41,320 bases of DNA, from contig QMMC01000006.1 of NCBI GenBank assembly GCA_003647065.1, positions 1 through 41,320 of the forward strand. Reading direction: 5' to 3'. A model generated the notes under the pieces. The model was given only the letters and a program-made list of their open reading frames with translations, searched no databases and was not told the DNA's origin. Both the position numbers and the translations under genes were made by a program. The first letter of the stretch is position 1; each line of letters starts with the position of its first letter. This DNA is from Deltaproteobacteria bacterium. Lineage in GTDB: Bacteria > Myxococcota_A > Polyangia > Polyangiales > B10-G4. This document shows, piece after piece, positions 30,796 through 39,209 of this stretch.

Positions 30796-32087
30796 GCCTG
30801 CGTGAAATGCAGGGCCTGAGCTTGGACCAGGCTCCGCCGGTCGGCGTGATCTTCCCGTTCTTCCTCGCCGCCGCAGGCTTCGCGACGGCCGCCGGCGTCG
30901 TGCTCGCGAGCAATGGCGCGGCAGTGCTCATCAGCCCCTTCCTGCCGGGTACGGTCGCCTTCACCCACCTCGGCACCCTCGGCTTCCTGATGATGGTGAT
31001 GATGGGCGCCATCTACCAGATGATCCCCGTCGTCATCGGCGTGCGAGTGCGCGGCATACGCCTCGCCCACCTCGTGTTCTCGGCGATGGTCATCGGCATC
31101 GGTGTGCTGGTCGCCGGGCTCCTCTTGCCCTCACCGGCAATGGTCGAAGCCGCCATTTGGCTGATCGGACCGGCGATCGTGACGTTCCTCTTACCGACGC
31201 TCTGGGCGGTCTTCTGCGCGTCGACGAAGACCGAGACCGCCCACGGCATGCGCCTGGCGCTCCTGAGCCTCCTCGGCGTGGGCTTCCTCGGCATCTGGAT
31301 GGCCCACGGCCACGCCGGCATGAGCTTTCCGGGCGATCGCTGGCTCTTCATACGAGCCCACGTCGCGGTAGGCCTCTTCGGTTGGGTGGGGCTCTTGATC
31401 GTGGCGGTCTCGTTTCAGGTCGTGCCGATGTTCTACCTCTCTCGGGAGGTTCCTCGGTGGCTGCGCCGCACACTCCTCGGCGGCGTGGCGCTCGGGGTCA
31501 TCCTGCCCGTGGTTGGGCTCGTCCTCGGCCCAGAATCGGCGCCGACGGCGGACTTGTTCGTCACCTGGGGCCCGGTGCCGGCGATGCTCGCGCTCTTCGT
31601 CGTCCATCCGGCGGCCACGCTCTTCGCCATTCGACACCGCCGCCGCAAACGCGCCCACCCGAGCCTACGCTTCTGGCAGGCCGGCCTCTCGATGGCGCCC
31701 CTCGTCGGGGCCTCCGCCATCATCGCCGGGGCTGCCGCGGACCCGCGGTGGGACCTGCTCTACGGCTTCCTCGCCGTCTGGGGCTGGGCGGCGATCATCG
31801 TGCACGGGATGCTCACCCGCATCGTGCCCTTCCTGATCTGGTTCCACCGCTTCTCGCCCCTCGCGGGGGTCGTGCCCATCCCGTCGATGAACGCCATTCT
31901 TCCCGCCCGATGGACCGAGGTCGCTTCTGGTCTACACGCCGCGTCCGTCCTCGCCGGCGCCGCCGGCATCGTCGCCGGCAGCGACGTCGTGCTGCGAATC
32001 GCCGGCGCCCTGATCGCGCTGACCGGCCTGAACCTCGGGGTGATGATCACCCACGTCCTCCGGCAGCGCCCCGCACCGCCCGAGTGA
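30792..32087 (+). CDS. NnrS-like multi-pass heme/copper membrane protein
   Basis: The 431-residue protein has about 12 hydrophobic segments. Conserved His-containing motifs resemble NnrS and heme-copper oxidase subunit I relatives: FTHLGTLGFLMMVMMGAIYQ (H59), RAHVAVGLFGWVGLL (H190), and a late HGMLTRIVPFLIWFH. NnrS proteins relieve NO toxicity, apparently by preventing dinitrosyl-iron complex formation. The start overlaps the regulator's stop (ATGA), so they form an operon; with hemerythrin this suggests a nitrosative-stress role. Family assignment is by motif and topology only. The 3' end overlaps the convergent ABC ATPase gene by 41 bases. Confidence 0.75.
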   Translation: MSLREMQGLSLDQAPPVGVIFPFFLAAAGFATAAGVVLASNGAAVLISPFLPGTVAFTHLGTLGFLMMVMMGAIYQMIPVVIGVRVRGIRLAHLVFSAMVIGIGVLVAGLLLPSPAMVEAAIWLIGPAIVTFLLPTLWAVFCASTKTETAHGMRLALLSLLGVGFLGIWMAHGHAGMSFPGDRWLFIRAHVAVGLFGWVGLLIVAVSFQVVPMFYLSREVPRWLRRTLLGGVALGVILPVVGLVLGPESAPTADLFVTWGPVPAMLALFVVHPAATLFAIRHRRRKRAHPSLRFWQAGLSMAPLVGASAIIAGAAADPRWDLLYGFLAVWGWAAIIVHGMLTRIVPFLIWFHRFSPLAGVVPIPSMNAILPARWTEVASGLHAASVLAGAAGIVAGSDVVLRIAGALIALTGLNLGVMITHVLRQRPAPPE

Positions 32088-32787
32088 AGGTCGAACCGGC
32101 ATCGGGCAGCTCATCGAGACGACCCGTGTAGGTGATGCGCCCCTCTTCGAGTATCGCGACACGTTCCGTGAGCGCGGCGGCCTCCCGGGGATCGTGAGTC
32201 ACGTGAAGGACGGTGCTGCCGCGCTCCCGGAAGAGCTCGATGAGCAGGGCGATGAGATCTTGCTTCAGGGCAATGTCGAGGTTGGCCAGGGGTTCGTCGA
32301 GGAGCACCGCCGCCGGATCCGTGACCAGGGCCCGGGCGATGGCGACGCGTTGCTGCTCGCCCCCGGAGAGTTCCCCGGGGTAGCGGTCCTCGAAGTCGGC
32401 GAGGCCCACCTGGTCGAGCATCTGATGAATGCGATCGCGCTCCTCACCCCGGAAGCGCCCCTTCGAACGCAGGACGAAGGCGAGGTTGCCGGCGACGGTG
32501 AGGTGTGGCCAGAGCGCGAGGTCCTGAAATACGACGGCCAGGTCGCGTTCCTCGGGGGGGAGCCGGACGCGACCCGCCTCGCTCACAGTCCGGCCGCCGA
32601 GTTTCACGACGCCTCGGGATGGAACCTCGAGGCCCAACAATACGCGCAGCAGGGTCGATTTGCCGGAGCCCGAGGGACCGAGGAGGGCCACGACTTCGCC
32701 TTCACCGACGTGCAGCGTCGCGCCGTCGAGGACGAGCGAGTTCCCACGGGTCACCGAGACGTCATCGAGTGCGAGGGATGACGTCAT
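32047..32787 (-). CDS. ABC transporter ATP-binding protein, ferric iron/thiamine importer type
   Basis: The 246-residue ATPase has Walker A GPSGSGKST (37-45), a Q-loop in VVFQDLALWPHL, the signature LSGGEQQRVAIARAL, Walker B with AVLLDEPLANLD, and an H-switch in LHVTHDPREA. Length and sequence suit the FbpC/PotA-like class without the long C-terminal regulatory domain. Its ATG overlaps the permease stop (ATGA), so it is the last gene of a coupled operon. The binding protein in the operon suggests ferric iron as the substrate, but this is inferred from that protein. Confidence 0.93.
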   Translation of the reverse strand: MTSSLALDDVSVTRGNSLVLDGATLHVGEGEVVALLGPSGSGKSTLLRVLLGLEVPSRGVVKLGGRTVSEAGRVRLPPEERDLAVVFQDLALWPHLTVAGNLAFVLRSKGRFRGEERDRIHQMLDQVGLADFEDRYPGELSGGEQQRVAIARALVTDPAAVLLDEPLANLDIALKQDLIALLIELFRERGSTVLHVTHDPREAAALTERVAILEEGRITYTGRLDELPDAGSTFTRAVRGAAGGRG

Positions 32788-34373
32788 GACTTCGTGTTTC
32801 TAGCCCCGTGGAGCCCGAGAACCAGGCCGCCGGCCGCGAGCACCGCCGCGGTGAGCAGCGCATGGTAGACCGAGAGCGCCGCGACGACCGGCCCCGGCCC
32901 GTTGGCCTCCAAGGTGAAGATGCGCACCGGCAAGGGCTCGAGGCCCGGCGGATAAAATACGACGACCGCATCGAGGTCGCGCATGCAGAAGACAAACGCG
33001 ATGAGCCAGGCGGCGAAGACCCCGCGCCCGTGCATCGGCAAGACGACGCGGGCCATTCTTCGAAAGAAACCCGCCCCGAAGGCCGCCGCCGCCTCTTCAT
33101 AGTGCGGTGAGCTCTGATGGAAGACGGCGTCGAGGGCCCGCACGCCCAAGATGCCGTAGCGGGCGACGAGGCCGAGGACCAGGACGGCGAGGGTCGTATA
33201 GACGAACTGGGTGCCGGGGCGATTCCACGCGGCCACCATGCCGACGCCGAGGACCGAGGCCGGCATGATGAAAGTGAGCAGCACGAGAGCGTCGAGGGCG
33301 AGGGCACCCCGGCGCCGCCTCGCGAGAGCATGGCCCACTACGACCCCCACCAGGGTGATCACGCCGGCCGCCAGGGCGCTCGCGGCGAGGCTCGTCCCCA
33401 TGCTCGGGCCAATCCAGTCGAGCGCATCGGCCATGCCCGACGCGCCGGCTTGCCCGGCGAGGGCGCCGAGGGGAAGCAGCGAGACCAGCGCGAGCAACCA
33501 CACAGCCGCGGACACGGGCTTCCGGGCGCGTCCCAGCGCCATGGGCGTGAGCTGACGGGACCGAACGCCCAGAGAGGCGAACGAGCGACGACCGATGAGG
33601 CGTCGGTCGATGAAAACCAGGACCAGGCCCACGGCCAAAAGCGGCAATACCAAGGCGACCGCCTCACCGGGCGCATACCCGATGCCGCCGAGGCGGGAGA
33701 GTACCGCCGCCGGATAGGTCCGCACGCGAAGAAACATCGGCGCCCCGATCTCCGAGAGCGTCAGGGCAAAGACGATGAGGGCGCCGAGGGCGATCGAAGG
33801 CCAGGCCAGCGGCAAGAGGATGCGCGTCAGGGTTCGATGGGGGCGACTGACGGCCCGCGCGGCCTCCTCGAGGGACGGGTCGATCCCCGAGATCCCGAGC
33901 GCCGTGAATGCGGTGACGATGGGGGCAAAGGCGAGGGCCAGCGTGGCGATGAGACCCGCCGGCCCGAAGAGCACGCCCGAGGTCCACGCCGAACCGACGA
34001 GGCCCTGGGTGCCGAAGAGCTGAAACCATCCGAAGGCGAGAAGAAACGGAGGGAGGAAAACCGGGAACGCCAGGACCAGGAACGCGGCCCGGCGGCCAAT
34101 CACGTCGGTCCTCCCGAGGACCGCCCCGGTCGGCAGGCCGATAGCCAACGCGCCCAGAGTCACCGCGATGGAAAGCCCGAGAGACCGCATCAAGAGAGCC
34201 CAGGTTCGCGCTTCGCCCAGGGTGTCGCCGAGCACTCGAAGCGCGCCCCCCGAGAAGACCTCGGCCGCCAGCACCGTCAGCGGGACCAACGACGCGACCA
34301 TGAGGCACGCCGCGGCCACGGCGAGCGCTACAGGTGCTTCGACGCGGCGCAAGACGCCGGACCTGCGAAACAT
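32784..34373 (-). CDS. ABC transporter permease, two fused permease domains (FbpB/ThiP type)
   Basis: The 529-residue protein has about 12 membrane segments in two homologous halves. Each half has an EAA-loop-like motif that docks the ATPase: IDPSLEEAARAVSR (first half) and SSPHYEEAAAAFGAGFF (second half). This single-chain layout is typical of iron, thiamine and some molybdate importers. The ATG at 34373 overlaps the binding-protein stop by one base (TGATG); an in-frame ATG at 34400 is less likely as it would lie inside the upstream gene. Coupled translation with both neighbours is implied. Confidence 0.92.
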   Translation of the reverse strand: MFRRSGVLRRVEAPVALAVAAACLMVASLVPLTVLAAEVFSGGALRVLGDTLGEARTWALLMRSLGLSIAVTLGALAIGLPTGAVLGRTDVIGRRAAFLVLAFPVFLPPFLLAFGWFQLFGTQGLVGSAWTSGVLFGPAGLIATLALAFAPIVTAFTALGISGIDPSLEEAARAVSRPHRTLTRILLPLAWPSIALGALIVFALTLSEIGAPMFLRVRTYPAAVLSRLGGIGYAPGEAVALVLPLLAVGLVLVFIDRRLIGRRSFASLGVRSRQLTPMALGRARKPVSAAVWLLALVSLLPLGALAGQAGASGMADALDWIGPSMGTSLAASALAAGVITLVGVVVGHALARRRRGALALDALVLLTFIMPASVLGVGMVAAWNRPGTQFVYTTLAVLVLGLVARYGILGVRALDAVFHQSSPHYEEAAAAFGAGFFRRMARVVLPMHGRGVFAAWLIAFVFCMRDLDAVVVFYPPGLEPLPVRIFTLEANGPGPVVAALSVYHALLTAAVLAAGGLVLGLHGARNTKS

Positions 34374-35410
34374 CAAAGGCCGACCCACTCGCGCAGCCAC
34401 GGATCGATGCGCTCCATCGTCCGGGCGACGCTCGCGTAGTCGACCTCCATCGCCTCGATGTTGCTCAGCGCTGTCACGTGCTCTGGAACGTCGACGCCGG
34501 CGCGCAGCGGCATGTGGGCGGCGCTCGTCGCCATCCGGCCCTCGACCTCGGCGGAGAGCAGACAGTCGATCAACTGCCTTCCTGCTTCCGGATGGGGCCC
34601 TCCCGCGAGGAGGACCGCGACCGTCGGCATGACGAGGGTTCCCAGGTCGTCTTGTTCGCCTTGGTCGCCTTGGTCGGGATAGACGACGCGGACCGGTGCG
34701 CCGCCCGCGAGAGCCTCGTGGGCGTCGTCGGTGTCGGTGAGTCCGAAGGCGACCTCACCGGACACCACCAGTCGCTTGACCTCGCCATTCGAGGCGGCGA
34801 TGCGCACCTCGTTCTCCCGGAGGCGGTTCAAGAACGCCTTCGCTTCGTCGTCTCCCCACACCGAGAAGAGCGCAGCCACGTGCATGGTCGTCGTGCCGAA
34901 GAGAGGATTGGCGATGGCTGTCTGTCCCCGCCAACGGGCCTCGGCCAGGTCGCGAATCGAACGCGGTGTATCGGCTTCCGAGACCAGGTCGCTGTTGACC
35001 AGTAGCACCCGGGCCCGGGCCGCAAAACCCGTCCAGGTTCCGTCGGATGCCTGAAACGCCCCCGGAAGCCCTTCCGCGTTCGGTGAACGATAGGGCGCGA
35101 CGAGGCCGCGCTCGACGAGCAGGAACGGCCTCACCGGATCCCCCGACCAGAAGACGTCCGCCTGAGGATGGTCGGCCTCGGCGATGAGGCGGTTGAGCAC
35201 GCCGGTGCTCTTGGTCTCCTCGGTATCGAAGAGGCTGCGCACGGAAAGATCACCGGCCTCTTCACAGTGGCGGAAGATGGGCTCCGAGAAGACCTGATCG
35301 ACCGATGTGTAGGCGGTGGCTTCGTTCGCCTGGGAATCACAGGAGTCGCAGCCCGAAGCGAAAGCCAGGGCGACACATGCGAGAGCGAGGCAAACGCGGT
35401 CGTCAGTCAT
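34373..35410 (-). CDS. Lipoprotein substrate-binding protein of iron-type ABC importer
   Basis: The 345-residue protein begins MTDDRVCLALACVALAFASGC with the lipobox ASGC (C21), so it is anchored in the membrane. It has the fold pattern of type-II periplasmic binding proteins of the ferric-iron group, including VFWSGDPVRPFLLVERGL, ARVLLVNSDLV and the ANPLFGTTTMHVAALF hinge segment. The iron-coordinating tyrosines cannot be fixed with certainty. The ATG at 35410 overlaps the upstream gene by eight bases. A small in-frame repeat (codons for DQGDQGEQDD) is present near 34660-34690. Confidence 0.88.
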   Translation of the reverse strand: MTDDRVCLALACVALAFASGCDSCDSQANEATAYTSVDQVFSEPIFRHCEEAGDLSVRSLFDTEETKSTGVLNRLIAEADHPQADVFWSGDPVRPFLLVERGLVAPYRSPNAEGLPGAFQASDGTWTGFAARARVLLVNSDLVSEADTPRSIRDLAEARWRGQTAIANPLFGTTTMHVAALFSVWGDDEAKAFLNRLRENEVRIAASNGEVKRLVVSGEVAFGLTDTDDAHEALAGGAPVRVVYPDQGDQGEQDDLGTLVMPTVAVLLAGGPHPEAGRQLIDCLLSAEVEGRMATSAAHMPLRAGVDVPEHVTALSNIEAMEVDYASVARTMERIDPWLREWVGL

Positions 35411-36209
35411 CGCCCGCCCCGGCCACCGTATCGAGGGCACGCACCGTGAGGTCGTCGAAGAGCGTTTGGGCGTCGGCCTTGGTCCAGAGACCGACCTGCC
35501 CGGCCTCGGTGAACGTCGTATCGCGGGAGTCGATGTACCTCTGGCCATCGAGAAAACACTCGATGTGGTCGCCGACCATGGTGACCCGAAGCGTATGCCA
35601 GGCCTCGTGGTCGAGGCGCGGCGACGCGCTCTCGATCATCGTCCGTCGGCCATCGCTCACCTGGTAGGCGCGCACGTTGTCCTCGAGGGGGTTGTAGCGG
35701 GCGATGTAGTAGTTCCGCGAATCCTGGGCGCGCCAGACGACGCCGCCGCCCTGGTCGACCTCACCGGAAACCGACTTCAGGTGCACGAAAACATCCAGGT
35801 CGCCGAAGTTCGTACCGTCCACCAGGACGACGTTGAAGACGTCATTGGCGCTGGTCTCGACCTGCCCAAGAACTAGGTCGTGGTCTCCCCTCGTCGCATC
35901 GAGAGCGACCTCCCAACGCCCCGTGGCTACCGTGAAACCGTCAGGCGTCGTGCCGACTGCCTCGTTTCCAAAGCCCCAGGACGACCTGGACGGTGGCGCG
36001 TGCACCACGGGAGAAGTTTGCACCGCGCCAGGAGTCGCGGTCGCCGGGGCGCTCGCGGTCGAGGCCCCAGGGGAGCTGGGGGAACTCGGGGCGCGCGATG
36101 TTGTCCCAGTTGTCCCTGACGACGAACACGCCCCGATGACCGGCAGCACCAGGGCAACGACGGTCACCAAGAGCGGGCCCTGCGCACACGCCGATAGAAA
36201 GCTCTTCAT
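35403..36209 (-). CDS. Lipoprotein with LamG/DUF1080-like beta-sandwich domain
   Basis: From the ATG at 36209, supported by GGAG eight bases upstream, the protein has 268 residues. A lipoprotein signal ends LPVIGAC; a Ser/Thr/Pro/Ala-rich tether follows (~30-75). The rest resembles concanavalin-like (LamG/3-keto-disaccharide hydrolase DUF1080) domains: GGGVVWRAQDSRNYYIARYN, AWHTLRVTMVGDHIECFLDG and GQVGLWTKADAQTLFDDLTV. Such domains bind or cleave glycans. Its stop overlaps the start of the binding-protein gene, making it the first gene of the ABC operon, an unusual companion for an iron importer. Confidence 0.8.
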   Translation of the reverse strand: MKSFLSACAQGPLLVTVVALVLPVIGACSSSGTTGTTSRAPSSPSSPGASTASAPATATPGAVQTSPVVHAPPSRSSWGFGNEAVGTTPDGFTVATGRWEVALDATRGDHDLVLGQVETSANDVFNVVLVDGTNFGDLDVFVHLKSVSGEVDQGGGVVWRAQDSRNYYIARYNPLEDNVRAYQVSDGRRTMIESASPRLDHEAWHTLRVTMVGDHIECFLDGQRYIDSRDTTFTEAGQVGLWTKADAQTLFDDLTVRALDTVAGAGDD

Positions 36210-36232
36210 GATGCATCTCCCGAGAGTACGAA

Positions 36233-36257
36233 CGATCACGACGGCGAATCGTGGTCG
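36233..36257. promoter_or_regulatory. Imperfect operator-like inverted repeat in the 36.2-kb divergent promoter region
   Basis: CGATCACGA at 36233-36241 and TCGTGGTCG at 36249-36257 pair with one mismatch around seven bases, 24 bases upstream of the ABC operon start. It could regulate the operon, the divergent propeller lipoprotein gene, or both. It does not match the E. coli Fur consensus. Confidence 0.3.
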
Positions 36258-36354
36258 AACCCGAGGCGGAAAGCGAGCCGGTGCCTCGCTCCGGTCGAGG
36301 TTTACCCGAGCGCTCGCCAAGAATTCGCCGACCCAGGGTTCGGTGCATCGAACC

Positions 36355-37323
36355 ATGACTCGCCGACCGATCCCCTTCGTCTACCTGACCCTCCCCCTGG
36401 GCCTCTACGCGAGCCTCGGCTTGGGCCTGGTGGCGGCCTGTGGCCACGCCGCCACCTCGTCGCCGGCAACCGTTCCGGTCCCGACCCAGCAGTCCGCGTC
36501 GGCTGCCCAGCGGGAATCGGAGGTGGCGACGGAGCACCCTGCCCCCGGACAACCCTTTGGAGGCTCGGTCTACGGCTTCGTGGAGTATTCGTCCGACAAT
36601 GGGCGCATCGTCCTAGTCCGGCGATTCCCGGGAGACGAGAGACCACAGTTTGGCCACCACGGCTCGTCGTCGGTGCCCGACGAGTTGGTCGCCTTCGACC
36701 TGGTCGAGGGAACGGAGCGGGTGATCGACAACTGGGTCGAGTTCGCCAACGGACGACGCTTCGTGCTCCTCGTCGATGAGCGCCAGCTCTGGCTCGTCGA
36801 CGCCAACGGAGGCAGCTGGGAGGCGCTGCCCAACGCCGACGTCGAAGATGACGGCAACCGATGTCTCGGACCCCGGGGGGGCGGCTTCTCCCCGGATGGA
36901 ACGCGGGTAGCGTGGGTCCAGGACGGCTCGAACTCTCTCCGGGTGCGCGACCTCGAGACTCGCGAAGAGTGGGACGTGGCGAGCCAAGGACGGGTATGGC
37001 GGGGCTGGCCCGACGACGAGGGACGGGGAGCCATGATGCTCGAGACGCCGGCCCAATCCACCGGCTGGCCCACGCAGCAGACTTCCTGCGAATGCCGTTG
37101 GTGCAACCGCTTCGCGATGTCCATGGGCTTCTACGGGTGGGGCGGCCCCGCGTTCGAGAACATCGCCGTCGCCGGGGACGGCAGTCGCAGCGCCGGGAGC
37201 CCCTCGGGAGACCAATATGACATTCGCGGCGAGACCACCGCCGGCTGCTCCCTCGAAGCCGCCGAGGACAACGGCGAGAACCTCGAGCACGGGCCCTGGC
37301 GCTGGATGTGCAACGGCGATTGA
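36355..37323 (+). CDS. Beta-propeller-like lipoprotein
   Basis: The 322-residue product begins MTRRPIPFVYLTLPLGLYAS and ends its signal peptide at VAAC, a lipobox. The body has WD40-like/PD40 strands such as GGGFSPDGTRVAWVQDGSNS, ELVAFDLVEGTERVIDNW and RFVLLVDERQLWLVDANGG, fewer blades than a full propeller. Six or more cysteines near the end (SCECRWC, GCSLEA, WMCNGD) suggest disulphides. It diverges from the LamG-like lipoprotein. The start at 36355 is chosen because the signal peptide begins there, although the frame is open far upstream through antisense sequence. Confidence 0.75.
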   Translation: MTRRPIPFVYLTLPLGLYASLGLGLVAACGHAATSSPATVPVPTQQSASAAQRESEVATEHPAPGQPFGGSVYGFVEYSSDNGRIVLVRRFPGDERPQFGHHGSSSVPDELVAFDLVEGTERVIDNWVEFANGRRFVLLVDERQLWLVDANGGSWEALPNADVEDDGNRCLGPRGGGFSPDGTRVAWVQDGSNSLRVRDLETREEWDVASQGRVWRGWPDDEGRGAMMLETPAQSTGWPTQQTSCECRWCNRFAMSMGFYGWGGPAFENIAVAGDGSRSAGSPSGDQYDIRGETTAGCSLEAAEDNGENLEHGPWRWMCNGD

Positions 37324-37330
37324 GCGTCGA

Positions 37331-37395
37331 TCCGGTCCGCAGCTGCGCCCGATGACCGCGCCGACGCGCTCGGCCATGGGCGGGTCGACGAGCGA
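37331..37395 (-). pseudogene. Duplicated 3' fragment of the VWA lipoprotein gene
   Basis: Bases 37331-37378 match 39214-39261, the last codons of the VWA lipoprotein gene, at all but three or four positions and in the same orientation (both encode MAERVGAVIGRSCGPD). The outer part, 37366-37393, matches 39426-39450 in the same gene instead, so the fragment is a mosaic with an internal deletion. The stop codon is changed from TGA to CGA. Confidence 0.65.
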
Positions 37396-37397
37396 GC

Positions 37398-39152
37398 CTA
37401 GGTGTCGACTGGCGCCAGCCGAGGGGCGGCGTCCATCAGGTCGTCCAGCGTTGAAACCAAGAGGGCGCTCGTCGCAGGCTTTTGTAAGAACGCGTATTCC
37501 CCGGCCTCGACGCCATCGAGCACGAAGTCATCGCGGAGGTGTCCCGAGTAGATGACGATGGCCCGCCCTCCCTGCTCACGGAATGCGCAGAGCGCCGGGG
37601 ATGGATTCCCATCCGTGAGAACGGCATCGCTGAGAAAGGCGTCGAACTCCGCGTTACGGACTGTGGCGCTAGCTTCGGCGACGGTACCAACGTCGGTGAC
37701 GCCGAACCCGGATTTCTCCAAGACCCTGACCAAGGTGCGTCTCACAGCGGCGTCGTCCTCGAGGACGAGGACGCGGCGGGAATGGTGCGCCACACGCGAT
37801 CGATCGCGCACCGCAGCCGCTTCCGTGGGACGCGCGACCGGCAGGAACAACCGCACGGTCGTGCCATGTCCAATCTGAGAATCGAGCTCGATGCGACCTC
37901 CCGCGTCCCGAACCATCCCATGCACCATAGACAACCCGAGGCCAGTTCCCCCGGCACCATCCTTGGTGGTGAAAAACGGCTCGAATACCTTTCCGACGAT
38001 ATCGGACGACATGCCGTCGCCGTCGTCGCCAATCTCGACCAGAACCTCGGCGCCGCCGTCCGCCGTGACGAGCCCCGCGCAGCGCAAGCGAAGAACTCCA
38101 CCCTGGGGCATGGCATCTCGGGCATTCAAGCAGAGGTTGAGAATGGCCTGCTCCAACTCTCCACCCGAGAGCACGACGGCCGGCGTCTCCTCGTCGATCT
38201 CGAGGTCGACGCGGATGTGATCCGGCAGCAATCGCTGCAGGTTTCGGCCCAAAGCGCGAAGGGATGTCGCCGGGTGGCCCGGCTGGCCAGGAGTAGAGCC
38301 CTGGCGTGAAAAGGAGAGCAGCTGTCGCGTGGTCGCCAGTGCCCCCTGGCAGGCACGATCCATGTCTCCGATGATGGACCTCCGTTGCTCCAAAGTGCTG
38401 TCGTCGCCAAGCAGATTCATCCCGCACATCAGCACAGTGAGCGCATTGTTCACATCGTGCGCCACCCCACCGGCGAGACGTCCGACGGACTCGAGACGCT
38501 GAGCCTGCGCCAGCGCTTGCATCGAGGCCTCGCGCTCCTGCTGCGCGGCAGCCTGCTCCCGCCGGGCATCCACTTCTCGCACGACGGCGGCGACCAAATT
38601 CGTCAGCATATGATGGAACGTATAGGCCAGCGCCGCGCCCACGAGGCTCAGCGAAAAGGTCATGCGGATCCAAGCCACGATGCCACCGTCAATCATCGAC
38701 CAGGACATCTCGATGACCTCGTAGTGCTTGGCGATACCCATGCCCAGGACGAGTGCGGTGAGGGCGAGGAGTGGGAAGAGGAGGCGCCTCCAGAAGAAGA
38801 CCATGAAGAGCAACCAACCGGTGAGCAAACCACCGAGGCCCAGATTGGGCCCGTATACGAACAACCCCAGCGCACACACGATGCCTAGCCCCACATTCAC
38901 CGTGGCGACGGTGAGAGGCAGCCGCTCGGGGCGCCCCACCCAGAGCTGAATCGACATGACCGCGACAACCACGAGCTGCACCAAGGGCAGAAGGACAGGC
39001 CCGTCGATGAGCCACGCACGCAGGCAGATGGCGACCATCATGGGAACACCCACCCACGTCAGAAGGACGCGTAGGATGCGCAGCACCTGAAGCTGCTGCC
39101 CGGTGATCACCGACTCGACAGTCACGGCGCCGTCTGCGGTCGAAGCTGACAT
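37398..39152 (-). CDS. Hybrid sensor histidine kinase with C-terminal receiver
   Basis: The 584-residue protein has about six membrane helices (~28-180), a coiled-coil linker (~185-222), an HisKA domain with phospho-acceptor H232 in GGVAHDVNNAL, an HATPase domain (N343 in LNARDA, GDDGDGM around 376-381, GTGLGLSM at 402-409), and a C-terminal REC domain with E465-D466-D467, phospho-acceptor D509 and K558. There is no PAS or HAMP domain; sensing is probably through the membrane region. The REC may act as an internal phosphate relay or sink. No partner regulator is adjacent. It lies between the VWA lipoprotein gene and its duplicated fragment. Confidence 0.93.
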   Translation of the reverse strand: MSASTADGAVTVESVITGQQLQVLRILRVLLTWVGVPMMVAICLRAWLIDGPVLLPLVQLVVVAVMSIQLWVGRPERLPLTVATVNVGLGIVCALGLFVYGPNLGLGGLLTGWLLFMVFFWRRLLFPLLALTALVLGMGIAKHYEVIEMSWSMIDGGIVAWIRMTFSLSLVGAALAYTFHHMLTNLVAAVVREVDARREQAAAQQEREASMQALAQAQRLESVGRLAGGVAHDVNNALTVLMCGMNLLGDDSTLEQRRSIIGDMDRACQGALATTRQLLSFSRQGSTPGQPGHPATSLRALGRNLQRLLPDHIRVDLEIDEETPAVVLSGGELEQAILNLCLNARDAMPQGGVLRLRCAGLVTADGGAEVLVEIGDDGDGMSSDIVGKVFEPFFTTKDGAGGTGLGLSMVHGMVRDAGGRIELDSQIGHGTTVRLFLPVARPTEAAAVRDRSRVAHHSRRVLVLEDDAAVRRTLVRVLEKSGFGVTDVGTVAEASATVRNAEFDAFLSDAVLTDGNPSPALCAFREQGGRAIVIYSGHLRDDFVLDGVEAGEYAFLQKPATSALLVSTLDDLMDAAPRLAPVDT

Positions 39153-39158
39153 GAACCC

Positions 39159-39180
39159 GCAATCAGATTATCACGATTGC
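39159..39180. promoter_or_regulatory. Inverted repeat just upstream of the histidine kinase gene
   Basis: GCAATC at 39159-39164 and GATTGC at 39175-39180 enclose a ten-base A/T-rich core that on the minus strand reads GTGATAATCT, containing a -10-like GATAAT 15-20 bases from the ATG. It may be a promoter with an overlapping regulator site. Confidence 0.35.
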
Positions 39181-39209
39181 CGATACGACGGGCTCACCCA
39201 GTTTCGAGT

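Noticed and set aside
35833-36354. An N-terminal extension of the propeller lipoprotein
   Set aside because: It lies antisense to the LamG-like lipoprotein gene, and the signal peptide starts at 36355.
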